Notes under the pieces: model-generated
Told to the model about the DNA's origin: nothing
The model's database searches: none
The model's input: the letters and a program-made list of their open reading frames with translations, nothing else
Made by a program: the position numbers and the translations under genes
Origin: Streptomyces drozdowiczii
GTDB lineage: Bacteria; Actinomycetota; Actinomycetes; Streptomycetales; Streptomycetaceae
DNA length: 64,000 nt
Assembly: GCF_026167665.1 (NCBI RefSeq)
Contig: NZ_CP098740.1
Location: 7,316,001 to 7,380,000, forward strand
Reading direction: 5' to 3'
Shown: positions 17,063 through 24,866 of the stretch, in pieces
Layout: the number at the start of each line of letters is the position of its first letter
Position numbering within the stretch: the first letter of the stretch is position 1

Positions 17063-17779
17063 TCAGCGGGTTGCCGGAACGGGCGCGGCCTTGTGGCTGT
17101 CGCGGTGCGCGGTCTGCTCCGGCTCGGCAAGAACGCGCAAGCCGTGCGGCTCGCCGACCCGGCCACAGGAGCTGCACACCACGGCGTAGTTGCGGCGGCC
17201 GACGCACCCGGCGTCCGGGTCGCGGGGCTTGCCGGAGGGGCAGACCGCGTGGGTGCATTCGGTGCCGTCGGGGTGGAGCAGGACGACCTTCACGCTGATG
17301 CGGGCCATGGGCTTCGTCTCCTTGTCGGGCTCAGGGAAGGGCAGTTGGTGGAGCGCGGCCGCCGGGGTGCGGCCCCGGGTGGGGCGCGGCGGGGTGGGCG
17401 GCTCGGTGCGGACGAGCGTGATCTCGGGGAGGAGTCCGAGCTGTCCGGCGGCGGCTGCGCGGGCGGCGAGGGTAGGCGAGCGGGGGACCCGGTGGTGGCC
17501 GTGGTCGATGCGCAGGTGGCAGAGCTGGCAGGCGGCGAGCAGGTTCTCGTCTCGCACGTCTTCGGGGGTGTGGTTGAGGTGGGCGGTGGTGAGGCCGACC
17601 ACGGACCCGGTGTCCGGGTGGATCTCCTCATGGACGGCGGGGCAGCGGCCGCCGGGGTGCGCCAGGCCGCACTGGCCCGTGCACTCGCAGCGGCCGCCCG
17701 CCCGCTCGAACCGGATCCGCGCGCTGATCTCGTTCCAGTCGCGCGGATAGCGGTGCAGGTTCTCGGGACGGATGGGCAC
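17063..17779 (-). CDS. HNH endonuclease domain protein, 238 aa, with possible internal start
   Basis: Residues 1-95 match phage/plasmid HNH endonucleases: RYPRDWNEISARIRFERAGG, paired Cys (CECTGQC), TTAHLNHTPEDVRDENLL and CQLCHLRIDH, giving the metal-binding His and Cys sets. Residues 158-238 form a separate Cys-rich unit (HAVCPSGKPRDP, VCSSCGRVG) that has its own ATG at 17308, nine bases after AAGGAG, so a second 81-aa product in the same frame is likely. GTG 17779 starts the long form, a few bases after the preceding OB-fold gene ends. It is the last gene of the coupled leftward operon. Confidence 0.7.
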   Translation of the reverse strand: MPIRPENLHRYPRDWNEISARIRFERAGGRCECTGQCGLAHPGGRCPAVHEEIHPDTGSVVGLTTAHLNHTPEDVRDENLLAACQLCHLRIDHGHHRVPRSPTLAARAAAAGQLGLLPEITLVRTEPPTPPRPTRGRTPAAALHQLPFPEPDKETKPMARISVKVVLLHPDGTECTHAVCPSGKPRDPDAGCVGRRNYAVVCSSCGRVGEPHGLRVLAEPEQTAHRDSHKAAPVPATR

Positions 17780-17786
17780 GGCCGGG

Positions 17787-18281
17787 TCACTCGCCGCCGG
17801 CGGCCTGGCGGTGCTCGAACGCCTCGATCAGTTCGCCCAGGGCGCCCGGGTCGCCAGCGTGGCCGACCCAGACTCCGGCCTCGGTCCACACCGGGATCTC
17901 TCCGGAGTCTTCGGCGTCGAAGTAGCAGACGTACGGGCCGTACCGCTCCAGCACGGCCGTGGCGACGGCGGCCGGGTCGGACAGCTGTGGTGCGGTCTCC
18001 AGCACGGCGAGCGTGGTGACGACCAGCCACATCGGCTCGTCCGGCGTACGGGGCAGCCGGAGGTAGCCGGTAACGCGGAGCTTGTCGCCGGGGACCAGGT
18101 CGTGGATGACCGCGTGCGCCAGCACGGAGTCGGCGACGGTGCAGGGCAGGATCATCTCGTCCGTACGCTCGTCTGTCGGGGAGACGGTGAGGCGGAACCG
18201 GGCCGTCGACCCGTGCAGGTCGCCGGGCACGGTCTCCTCGTCCAGGAAGCCGTCCAGGGCTATCGCGTCGTCGGCGGCCAC
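17787..18281 (-). CDS. OB-fold, single-strand-binding-like protein, 164 aa
   Basis: GTG 18281 lies immediately after the TGA of the Lsr2-like gene, so the two are coupled. The sequence ALDGFLDEETVPGD, ARFRLTVSPTDERTDE, ILPCTVADSVLAHAVIHD and GDKLRVTGYLRLPRT has the strand pattern of single-stranded-DNA-binding OB folds. The acidic C-terminal region (YFDAEDSGEIPVW, then EHRQAAGGE) does not carry the usual SSB tip. It may protect DNA during transfer; the SSB link is inference. Confidence 0.55.
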   Translation of the reverse strand: MAADDAIALDGFLDEETVPGDLHGSTARFRLTVSPTDERTDEMILPCTVADSVLAHAVIHDLVPGDKLRVTGYLRLPRTPDEPMWLVVTTLAVLETAPQLSDPAAVATAVLERYGPYVCYFDAEDSGEIPVWTEAGVWVGHAGDPGALGELIEAFEHRQAAGGE

Positions 18282-18283
18282 GG

Positions 18284-18922
18284 TCAGCCGGCCTTCCGGA
18301 CCGGTGCCTGGTGCGCGACGTCGTACGCCTGAAGGACCCGCTTGGGCACCATCCCGGCGTCGGCGACCTGGTGGCCGTTCTCGCGCGCCCACGTCCGTAC
18401 GGCGGCGAGCTCCTCCCTGGTGCGGCCGCTGCCGATGCCTGCCCTGATCGGGGTGGGCGCGGTGGCGGCCGCCGTGGTGGTGCGGGTGCTGGCCTTGACC
18501 GTGCGCAGCTCCTCCTGTGCCCGCTCCAGTTCGGCCTTGGCCCTGGCGACCTTGTCCTCCGCCTCGCGCTGCGCGGCCTCCGAGTCGCGGCGCTCGGACA
18601 GCTCGCAGAGGTCGGCGGTGATGCGGGCGGCGCGACTGCGGACCGAGGCGGTCGGGTGCGCGGCCGCCCAGTCGATCAGCTCCTGGAGCGCGCCTGTGAC
18701 GGGCAGCGCGACGACCGGGACGTCGATGGCCGGAATGGCGGCCGGGACGTTGGCGTTCTGGCCGGGCAGTCCGGCCTGGTTGGCGATGAGGTCGCTGAGC
18801 TCGGTTTCGCTCAGGCCGGTGGCCTCGCGGATCGCCTGCTCGGAGTCGCCGTTGTTGTGCATGGAGATCGCCATGGCCTCGAACGCGGAGGGGGCCGGGG
18901 CGGTGGCGGGGGTGTTCGTCAT
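18284..18922 (-). CDS. Lsr2-like C-terminal domain protein, 212 aa
   Basis: Lsr2 is the actinobacterial xenogeneic silencer that binds AT-rich DNA. The last 40 residues (TREELAAVRTWARENGHQVA, then MVPKRVLQAYDVAH) match its C-terminal DNA-binding domain. The RGR minor-groove hook usual in Lsr2 is replaced by DAGM, so binding may be weak or altered. Residues about 10-60 look like a short helix-turn-helix (EQAIREATGLSETELSDLI), and residues 95-145 form a coiled coil (EDKVARAKAELERAQEELR). The Lsr2 dimerisation domain is absent. Its ATG overlaps the stop of the 72-aa gene (ATGA). Confidence 0.7.
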   Translation of the reverse strand: MTNTPATAPAPSAFEAMAISMHNNGDSEQAIREATGLSETELSDLIANQAGLPGQNANVPAAIPAIDVPVVALPVTGALQELIDWAAAHPTASVRSRAARITADLCELSERRDSEAAQREAEDKVARAKAELERAQEELRTVKASTRTTTAAATAPTPIRAGIGSGRTREELAAVRTWARENGHQVADAGMVPKRVLQAYDVAHQAPVRKAG

Positions 18923-19137
18923 GGTGGGTGCGTCTCCGGTTTCCGGGATGAGGGGAGCAGGGCGGTGAGGGTGTTGGCGTCGGTGGACAGTCCGAGGACG
19001 TCCAGGAGCAGCCCGAGGTCGTCCTTGTCGCGGGAGCTGCGGGCGGTGACCCGGGCTGCGGCGGCGAGCTGCTGCGCGGGGTTCGGGTTGAGGGGCAGCG
19101 ATTCGGCTTCGAGGGCCTCGGTCCAGTCGGTGAACAT
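18919..19137 (-). CDS. Hypothetical protein, 72 aa
   Basis: A small soluble protein inside a coupled operon: its ATG (19137) shares a base with the stop of the WhiB-like gene (TGATG), and its TGA overlaps the ATG of the Lsr2-like gene. No domain is recognised; LGLLLDVLGLSTDANTLTAL is helical. Position alone supports its being real. Confidence 0.6.
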   Translation of the reverse strand: MFTDWTEALEAESLPLNPNPAQQLAAAARVTARSSRDKDDLGLLLDVLGLSTDANTLTALLPSSRKPETHPP

Positions 19138-19697
19138 CAGGCGGCCTTGCCGCTGGCGACCAGGGCCAGCACCCGCTGGTTCGACGCCGCCTGTGCCGGG
19201 GTGATCGGTTCCTTCCAGCGGTTGTACGGCGCGGGCCGGGTCGGGATGGACTCCAGCTCCAGGCGGGCGAGGGCGAGTTCGCGGGCGGTCGGCGGCACGG
19301 CGCGGACCGCGCGGGCCCGCTCCCTGCGGAGCCGGTCCTGTTCGGCGACCACGCCGACCCAGTCCTCACCGAGCCGGGCCACGAGCTGCTTGCGCAGCTG
19401 CGTGCGGTCGCGCTTGGTGGTCGCCGCCCACACCCCGGTCTGCGTCAGGGCGGGGTTGGCCAGCGCCCACTTCAGGCAGTCCTTGACGATCGGGCAGCCG
19501 GAGCAGGCGTGCTTGGCCTTGGCGAGCGCCTTCTCGCGGGCGCGGGGGTCCTGGTCGGTGTTGGGGATGTCCTCGATCTGGAACAGGGCCGGGCTCGTAC
19601 GGCAGCACAGGACCTGGTCGGTGTCGGGGAAGGGGATCCGGTCGTCGGCGAGGACGATGGCTGGCGGGTTGGGGACGCCGGTGCGGTTGCCGCTCAT
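19137..19697 (-). CDS. WhiB-like transcription factor with long C-terminal extension, 186 aa
   Basis: WhiB proteins hold a [4Fe-4S] cluster through four cysteines and regulate transcription with the sigma factor. Here LCCRTSPALFQIED supplies the first Cys and ACSGCPIVKDCLKWAL the C-x2-C-x5-C set. The usual GVWGG turn is GVWAA. About 75 extra residues follow, basic and helical, ending RWKEPITPAQAASNQRV. Most WhiB proteins are 80-130 aa, so this is a long form. ATG 19697 overlaps the stop of the ASCH gene (ATGA). It may control the tra region, as plasmid WhiB proteins are thought to, which is inference. Confidence 0.8.
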   Translation of the reverse strand: MSGNRTGVPNPPAIVLADDRIPFPDTDQVLCCRTSPALFQIEDIPNTDQDPRAREKALAKAKHACSGCPIVKDCLKWALANPALTQTGVWAATTKRDRTQLRKQLVARLGEDWVGVVAEQDRLRRERARAVRAVPPTARELALARLELESIPTRPAPYNRWKEPITPAQAASNQRVLALVASGKAA

Positions 19698-20152
19698 GAG
19701 GTGGCCTCCGGAGCGAGGTGGGGGAGTTGGAGGAGGACCTGGTCCACGAGGTCCTGCGGGGGGCGCCACGGCCCGAGCTGTCCGTGCAGCCACGGGATGG
19801 GCAGCGCGAGCTCCTGGACGTCGGCGAGGACCAGGTGGAACGCGTCGGCCTGCGCCCACTTCGAGCACGGGGCGGTGCCGGCGGCGTCCTGGTGGCAGTC
19901 GGTGAGGCGGGCGACGCCGATGACGGCCCGGGTGTGCAGGGCGCGGCCGCGGATCGCGGTGGCGACCAGCGCGTCGCGCATCGGGGCCCGCTCGGTGACC
20001 TGCCCGGCGTGCAGCAGCAGCCAGCCGCGCCAGGACCAGGGGACCGGGCGGTTCTCCACGTCCTTCCCGGCGAGGATGCAGCTCGTCCAGGGCTGGCGGA
20101 TCGTGATGCCCCGGATCCAGGTGCCCGGGTCGACGGTGGTGGTCTCGCTCAT
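19694..20152 (-). CDS. ASCH domain protein, 152 aa
   Basis: GITIRQPWTSCILAGKDVENRPVPWSWRG, spread over residues 15-43, is the signature of ASCH domains, a PUA-like fold that binds RNA or modified nucleosides. HAGQV and VIGVARLTDC follow in the expected order. ATG 20152 overlaps the stop of the GGDEF gene and its own TGA overlaps the WhiB-like start, so it is translationally coupled on both sides. Its cellular role here is unknown. Confidence 0.75.
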   Translation of the reverse strand: MSETTTVDPGTWIRGITIRQPWTSCILAGKDVENRPVPWSWRGWLLLHAGQVTERAPMRDALVATAIRGRALHTRAVIGVARLTDCHQDAAGTAPCSKWAQADAFHLVLADVQELALPIPWLHGQLGPWRPPQDLVDQVLLQLPHLAPEATS

Positions 20153-20829
20153 GCCGCCCGCCCCAGCGTGTGGGTGCCCGGCCGCCCGGCGCGGCGGCCG
20201 TTGATGGAGGGCACCGTGACGTGCTGCGGTCCGGCAAGGACGGCACGGCCGGTGTGCTTGCCCTCGTACATCGCGGCGTCGGCGGCCCGCTGGAGCACGG
20301 ACAGGTCCGTCGTGCCGAGGACGTCGGGGGAGGCCGCGCCGATGGACGCGGCGACGTCGACCAGGACGCCGTCCTCGGCCTCGACCGGCTGCGCGAGCAG
20401 CTGCGTGAGCTGGGCGAGACGGAGCTCGCGGCGGGCCGGGCCGATCCGGACCGCGACGGCGAACTCGTCCCCTCCGATCCTGCCGACCGCGCTGCGGCTG
20501 CCTGCCCAGGCGGTGAGCCGGGCCGCGGTGGCGGCCAGGACGCGGTCGCCGGCGGCGTGCCCGCCGGGCCCGTCGTTGATCGCCTTGAAGTGGTCCAGGT
20601 CAACGATCCCGACCAGGGCGGCGTCGCCATACCGGTCGGTGATCTGCCGGGCCCGGGTGGTGAAGCCGTCGCGTCCCAGTAGACCCGTCAGCGGATCCTT
20701 GCGGGCGGCGGCGAGCTTGCGGTGCAGGCTGACCGCGTGCATGGTCCAGCCGGTCAGCGGCACGGCGAGCGTGGTGATGATCAGGGCGCGATTTCCCGAA
20801 CGGGTCTGTACGCGCATGGTGGAGGCCAT
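20149..20829 (-). CDS. Membrane-anchored GGDEF diguanylate cyclase, 226 aa
   Basis: Diguanylate cyclases make c-di-GMP, which controls development in Streptomyces through BldD. One N-terminal membrane helix (ALIITTLAVPLTGWTMHAV) leads straight into the catalytic domain: DPLTGLLGRDGF, VGIVDLDHFKAINDGPGGHAAGD and RIGGDEFAVAV, with an intact GGDEF active site. The inhibitory RxxD site expected just before GGDEF is not present, so product feedback may be missing. ATG 20829 follows AGAGGGAGA. It is the first gene of the seven-gene coupled operon down to 17063. Confidence 0.85.
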   Translation of the reverse strand: MASTMRVQTRSGNRALIITTLAVPLTGWTMHAVSLHRKLAAARKDPLTGLLGRDGFTTRARQITDRYGDAALVGIVDLDHFKAINDGPGGHAAGDRVLAATAARLTAWAGSRSAVGRIGGDEFAVAVRIGPARRELRLAQLTQLLAQPVEAEDGVLVDVAASIGAASPDVLGTTDLSVLQRAADAAMYEGKHTGRAVLAGPQHVTVPSINGRRAGRPGTHTLGRAA

Positions 20830-20866
20830 ACTGGTCTCTCCCTCTCGTCTTGTACGGGATGGGTGG

Positions 20867-20911
20867 CCCGAGGCAGGCGTCGGTTACCAGGCCGTGTGCG
20901 TCTGCCTCGGG
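20867..20911. terminator. Hairpin between the 20918 gene and the GGDEF operon
   Basis: Ten-base perfect arms CCCGAGGCAG (20867-20876) and CTGCCTCGGG (20902-20911). It lies seven bases after the stop of the leftward gene at 20918, as expected for a terminator. Confidence 0.6.
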
Positions 20912-20917
20912 GCGTAT

Positions 20918-21217
20918 CTACAGCTCGTAGGGCGTTTTGCGGGTCCAGTCGTTCGGGTTGGACCAGCGGCCGGCCTTCGCCGACGCCCAGTCCAGCTCCC
21001 AGCCGTCGCGGACCCCGCGCGCTCCCCAGCCGCCGTCCTGCTGTCCGGGGAGCTCGAGCCCGGCCTGCCGCGCGGCGAACGCCGCGTCGTAGACCTGGTG
21101 GGCGCGGGCCAGGGCCTCGGTGACCGAGGACGCCTTGCCGGTGAAGACGTGCACTCCGTGCAGCGCCCGGCTGGTGTCGTGTATCGGGACGTCAACCTCG
21201 TAGAACTCCAGGTGCAT
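20918..21217 (-). CDS. Hypothetical protein, 99 aa
   Basis: ATG 21217 has AGGAAGGAG upstream. The protein starts MHLEFYEVDVPIHDTSRALH and ends in a Trp-rich, basic stretch (DGWELDWASAKAGRWSNPND). No membrane segment or known motif is seen. It is flanked by hairpins on both sides, so it is probably its own small unit within the leftward region. Function unknown. Confidence 0.65.
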   Translation of the reverse strand: MHLEFYEVDVPIHDTSRALHGVHVFTGKASSVTEALARAHQVYDAAFAARQAGLELPGQQDGGWGARGVRDGWELDWASAKAGRWSNPNDWTRKTPYEL

Positions 21218-21261
21218 GACGTCCGCTCCTTCCTGTCGCTGGTCGTGGCGGAACACCGCGA

Positions 21262-21288
21262 CCGCCCCGGCCTGGAAGGCCGGGGCGG
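21262..21288. terminator. Hairpin terminator (GGCCGGGGCGG family)
   Basis: Eleven-base perfect arms CCGCCCCGGCC and GGCCGGGGCGG around a five-base loop, between the NUDIX gene and the next gene. Close relatives occur at 21764-21785 and 24037-24063. Confidence 0.7.
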
Positions 21289-21320
21289 CACGGAGGAACG
21301 CCGCGTCCACGCGGGCGAGG

Positions 21321-21737
21321 TCAGCGCTTCACGGCCTCCGCGACGATCTCGGCGTGGTCGAACGCGAGGTCGGGGAGGTCGGCCAGCGGCCACCAGCGGG
21401 CGGCGGTGGCATCGTCCCCGGCGGTAGGTTCGACCAGCGCGGGCAGGATGGCGGTGTAGGCGACGGTGACGTACCGGCCGCGCGGGTCACGACCGACGGC
21501 GTCGAAGGCGCCGACCTGCCGGAGGTCGGCGGTCGGGACGGTGATCCCGGTCTCCTCGAACAGCTCGCGCGCGGAGGCGTCCAGGCTGCTCTCACCCTTG
21601 TCTACGTGTCCGCCGGGCAGCGCCCACCGGTTCTTGAACGGGTCCCAGCCGCGCTCGATCAGCAGAACGTGCCGGTCGGCGAACAGGACCACGTCGGCGG
21701 TGTAGCGGATCGTCTCGGGGATGGTGTCGGTGCTCAA
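21321..21737 (-). CDS. NUDIX hydrolase, 138 aa
   Basis: The NUDIX box GGHVDKGESSLDASARELFE with ETGI (G-x5-E-x7-REU-x-EE-x-GU) is complete around residues 40-62. Such enzymes hydrolyse nucleoside diphosphates linked to another group. The start is TTG 21737, six bases after a perfect AGGAGG, giving LSTDTIPETIRYTADVVLF; there is no nearby ATG. Neighbours are hypothetical plasmid genes and the substrate cannot be inferred. Confidence 0.85.
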   Translation of the reverse strand: MSTDTIPETIRYTADVVLFADRHVLLIERGWDPFKNRWALPGGHVDKGESSLDASARELFEETGITVPTADLRQVGAFDAVGRDPRGRYVTVAYTAILPALVEPTAGDDATAARWWPLADLPDLAFDHAEIVAEAVKR

Positions 21738-21763
21738 GAGGTGCCTCCTGATCTCGGAGCGGA

Positions 21764-21785
21764 GCCCCGGCCGGGCGGCCGGGGC
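21764..21785. terminator. Hairpin terminator (GGCCGGGGCGG family)
   Basis: Nine-base arms GCCCCGGCC and GGCCGGGGC around a four-base loop, between the 21800 gene and the NUDIX start. Confidence 0.65.
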
Positions 21786-21799
21786 GGAACGGATCGCCG

Positions 21800-22597
21800 T
21801 CAGGCCGGGACGGGGGTAGGGGTCTCCAGTCCGGCACCGAGCAGCAGGCTGCGGATCGACTGCTCGTACTCGCCGTTGCGGATCCGGTCGAACATGAGCT
21901 GACCGGCGACCAGGCAGCAGGCCCGCAGCTGGATCAGGGCGACGGTGTGCGGGTCGGCGCCTGCGGTAGTCGCGGCCTGCCCGGCGGCGTCGGCGGCGAG
22001 CTGGTTGGCCACCTGGAGGGCGGCCTCGCGGCGGGAGTACTGCGCTCGGCAGGACGCCCAGCCGGTCAGGGCCCGGGTGCGGCCGACCCGCTTCTCCCAT
22101 GCCTTGTACGTGGTGCGGGTGTCCTCGGGGTCGGCGGCCCACTCGGTGGCCCACTGCCTGGCGAGGTCGGGGAGCTGTGCGAGGACGGCCAGGACCTGCG
22201 CGCCGCGGTGCCCGAACGCCTTCCAGGCGTCGGTCTCCTCCACGACGCGGATCTGGTGGGACATAAGCCAGTACGGGGAGTAGGGATTGCCCCAGTTTCC
22301 GGTCTCACCGAGCGGTTCGACGACGAACAGCCGCACCGGCCAGCCGTCCTCGACGCGGTCCAGGATCTCGCCGGGCCGGGTGTACATGTGGAAGTAGCCG
22401 AAGGGCCGGTCGGTGTACCACTTGCGGCCGGGGGTGGGGTGGTCGATGACCTGGCCGATGTTGTCGGCGAGGTTGACGGTCGAGATGGTCTCGCCCTGGG
22501 CGCGGTGGTACTGGGCGCTGTAGATGTCGGTGGGCGGGACGGTGCCGTCGGGCCGGGTCGCCATGTAGTGGACGACGGGCCGGGCGCTGCGTGCCAT
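21800..22597 (-). CDS. Hypothetical protein, 265 aa
   Basis: ATG 22597 follows GGAGGAAC. A soluble protein with many Trp and Tyr residues in the first half (GRKWYTDRPFGYFHMYTRPG, NPYSPYWLM) and a helical second half (REAALQVANQLAADAAGQAA). I do not recognise the family. It is the next leftward gene after the kinase-like gene at 22645. Function unknown. Confidence 0.65.
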   Translation of the reverse strand: MARSARPVVHYMATRPDGTVPPTDIYSAQYHRAQGETISTVNLADNIGQVIDHPTPGRKWYTDRPFGYFHMYTRPGEILDRVEDGWPVRLFVVEPLGETGNWGNPYSPYWLMSHQIRVVEETDAWKAFGHRGAQVLAVLAQLPDLARQWATEWAADPEDTRTTYKAWEKRVGRTRALTGWASCRAQYSRREAALQVANQLAADAAGQAATTAGADPHTVALIQLRACCLVAGQLMFDRIRNGEYEQSIRSLLLGAGLETPTPVPA

Positions 22598-22644
22598 GGG
22601 TTCCTCCGGGTCGGGTCAGGAACGTGCAGGTGGTGGTGCGTTGG

Positions 22645-23142
22645 TCAGCGGCGCGGGGCGCCGGGCGTGGCGAGGAGTTCGGAGATCGGGTGCACGGCGG
22701 TGAAGCCCTCGCGCTGGAGCTGGTCGGCGTCGGGGAGCAGCTGGTGGTGCTCTCGCACGATGTGCAGCGGGACCACGCGGTCGCGTCCGGCGTTCTGGGC
22801 TTCCACCGTCGGCAGCGGAACGTCGAACAGGACGGCGACGGCGGGCCGCTGCCAGTAACGGGCACGGGCGATCAGACTGGTTCTGACATGGGCGAAGACG
22901 TTGGTGGAGTCCACCAGCGTGGTCAGGCCTCGGGAGAGGCGGGCGTCCAGAAGTAGAGCCTGGATCTCGGCGGCGACCGGGGTGGCGGACTGGTCGGCCT
23001 CGGAGTCGGTGGCCAGGCGGCGGTAGACATCCAGACAGACGCGCCAGCTGTCGGGGTAGTGGGCGGCGAAGGTGGACTTGCCGCTGCCCGGCGGACCGAC
23101 CAGGGTGCAGAGGACGCTGGCGGGAAGGTTCAGCAGGTCCAT
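22645..23142 (-). CDS. P-loop kinase-like ATPase, 165 aa
   Basis: LVGPPGSGKSTFAAHYPDSW near residue 13 is a P-loop of the polynucleotide/zeta-type kinase group, followed by CLDVYRRLATDSEAD and GLTTLVDSTNVFAHVRTSLI, which fit the substrate-side Asp and the lid region of small kinases. The ATG at 23142 shares bases with the stop of the zinc-finger gene (TGATG), so the two are coupled. The substrate is unknown; an RNA- or nucleotide-directed role is possible. Confidence 0.7.
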   Translation of the reverse strand: MDLLNLPASVLCTLVGPPGSGKSTFAAHYPDSWRVCLDVYRRLATDSEADQSATPVAAEIQALLLDARLSRGLTTLVDSTNVFAHVRTSLIARARYWQRPAVAVLFDVPLPTVEAQNAGRDRVVPLHIVREHHQLLPDADQLQREGFTAVHPISELLATPGAPRR

Positions 23143-23309
23143 CACCGGCGCTCGCTCTTGCCCAGGGCCTGGGTGCGGGCCTGGTGCACGTTGTGGCGGC
23201 GCTGGCGGGACCCGCCGTGGGACGTGCAGAGGTCGCCGGGCCGGGCGCCGCACGCGGGGCACGCAACCTGGATCGCGGGCAGCCGCAGGGCGGGATCGGT
23301 GGCAGTCAT
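23142..23309 (-). CDS. Small phage/plasmid-type zinc finger protein, 55 aa
   Basis: The motif CPACGARPGDLCTSHGG followed by RQRRHNVHQAR is typical of short zinc-binding proteins on actinobacterial phages and plasmids (C-x2-C...C...H). ATG 23309 follows GAAGGAG at a four-base spacer. It is coupled to the kinase-like gene. It probably binds nucleic acid. Confidence 0.75.
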   Translation of the reverse strand: MTATDPALRLPAIQVACPACGARPGDLCTSHGGSRQRRHNVHQARTQALGKSERR

Positions 23310-23412
23310 TGGACTCCTTCGGATTCGGAATGCGGGGGCAGTAAGCGCCGCTCGCCCAGTCGCCTGTGGCACGGGCCAGCGGGCGAGGGCGGCTGGGCGG
23401 TTCGACGGCTGG

Positions 23413-23982
23413 TCACAGACGGCGGGCGAGGTCCGTGGTGACGCTCTCGGCTTCGGCTCCGTCAGCGAGGATCTGCGCCTGGAGCTTGTTGGCCTGCCGC
23501 TTGCTGAGCGGTGCCACCTTCATCTCGTGGCGGACCCAGGCGACGCGGTTGTCGCGGGCGCCGGAGCGGATGAGCTGGTCGACCTCCACGAAGCCACGCA
23601 GCAGGCTCAGCTTGAGCTGCTTGGGGTCGCGCATCTTCGGGGCGTTGATCAGCATCCACATCGCGCCCTTGGGGGCAATCAGCGTGGCGACGCTGAAGTC
23701 CTTGGGCTTGCCGATGATGCTCTGCTTCACGCCGGCGGACTTCCAGATGTTCTCCGGGACACCGGCGGCCTCGCCCTGCGCCTCGTTGGCGAGGGAGAGC
23801 AGCAGGCGCGGCTTGGTCAGGATGATCGTGACCGCGCCCAGCGGGCGGCGTCCGAAGTGGTCGTGGATCAGGTTGCGGACGGTCGGCGCGTAGGAGACGA
23901 CGCGCTGTTCGGCGATGAGGGAGACGAACACGCCATAGCGCAGCACGCTGAGCTGGGAAGGCTTGTTCCTGGTCGCGGGCAT
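23413..23982 (-). CDS. Hypothetical protein, 189 aa
   Basis: Starts at ATG 23982 after GAGAGGA. A basic protein (RYGVFVSLIAEQRVVSYAPT; PKMRDPKQLKLSLLRGFVEV) without membrane helices or a recognised motif. It looks like a conserved plasmid protein, but I cannot name it. The gene lies directly after the hairpin at 24037-24063. Confidence 0.65.
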   Translation of the reverse strand: MPATRNKPSQLSVLRYGVFVSLIAEQRVVSYAPTVRNLIHDHFGRRPLGAVTIILTKPRLLLSLANEAQGEAAGVPENIWKSAGVKQSIIGKPKDFSVATLIAPKGAMWMLINAPKMRDPKQLKLSLLRGFVEVDQLIRSGARDNRVAWVRHEMKVAPLSKRQANKLQAQILADGAEAESVTTDLARRL

Positions 23983-24036
23983 GGTCGATGCGGTCCTCTC
24001 GGTGGGGATCACGGGGTGGGCTGATTGGCCACCGCA

Positions 24037-24063
24037 CCGCCCCGGCCGCGCGGGCCGGGGCGG
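24037..24063. terminator. Hairpin terminator (GGCCGGGGCGG family)
   Basis: Perfect 11-base arms CCGCCCCGGCC (24037-24047) and GGCCGGGGCGG (24053-24063), almost identical to the hairpin at 21262. It is placed just after the leftward gene that ends at 24077. Confidence 0.7.
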
Positions 24064-24076
24064 AACGGGTAGCCCG

Positions 24077-24772
24077 TCAGACTTCGAAAACGACCTTCAT
24101 GTCGTTGTCGAGCTCGGTGATCGAGTCCGTGTGCTCGTTCCCGGCCTCGGTGGCGACGGTCGCCGGGACGGCGGGGAGGCCGGCGGCGCGGGCGGCGAGG
24201 TGGTGGCGGATCTGCTCCATGCCGGTGATGACCACCGGCTCCTCGCCGTCGCCGGTCAGCAGCGTGAAGTGGTGCTTGTACTCACTGCGCTCGGCACGGT
24301 GGTGAAGGACGACGCCGGGGGCGAGGTAGAACGTGGCCTCGCCGTCCTCGTAGCCGCGCCACCGGCTCGCGTCGTTCAGGAAGTTGTCGCCGTCGTCGAC
24401 GCGGTGGGAGGCGTTGGCGGCTCGGCGCGCGGCGTCTTCCTCGGTCGCGGTGATGACCTGGGCGAGCGCCGCGTCCAGCGTGGCGGCCGGGGCCGGGGCG
24501 GACCGGCGGGTGGAGGGCAGCGGGCTGCGGTCCCGCATGAGGCGGCGCAGCGGGGCGAGGGCGAGTTCGGCGAGTCCGTCGATGGCGACGGCACCGACGA
24601 CGGCGACCGCTCCGGCGAGCAGGATGCGGATTCCGTCTGCCCAGGTGGCGGGGGTGAGCTGGTAGCCGAGGTAGGCACCGGCCGCGCCGCCGATCAGCGC
24701 GGACGCCATGCTGGCGCCTTCGATCATCGCGTTGGCGACGGTGGTGGCCGTCTGGCGCAGGGTTGCGGTCAT
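24077..24772 (-). CDS. Membrane protein of the transfer region, 231 aa
   Basis: Two membrane segments near the N-terminus (MASALIGGAAGAYLGYQL and ILLAGAVAVVGAVAIDGLA) are followed by a soluble domain of about 150 residues with no known motif (DDGDNFLNDASRWRGYEDGE). ATG 24772 has GAGGAG upstream. Small membrane proteins of this sort fill Streptomyces plasmid spread regions. A role in intramycelial spread is inferred from location only. Confidence 0.65.
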   Translation of the reverse strand: MTATLRQTATTVANAMIEGASMASALIGGAAGAYLGYQLTPATWADGIRILLAGAVAVVGAVAIDGLAELALAPLRRLMRDRSPLPSTRRSAPAPAATLDAALAQVITATEEDAARRAANASHRVDDGDNFLNDASRWRGYEDGEATFYLAPGVVLHHRAERSEYKHHFTLLTGDGEEPVVITGMEQIRHHLAARAAGLPAVPATVATEAGNEHTDSITELDNDMKVVFEV

Positions 24773-24866
24773 GATGATGGAGCTCCTCTTCTTCTCGATG
24801 CGCTCTGGGAGGGGGAGGGACTGCTCCGGGGTGGCCGGGCCCGACGCCTGCGGCCGCCCCGGGCGC

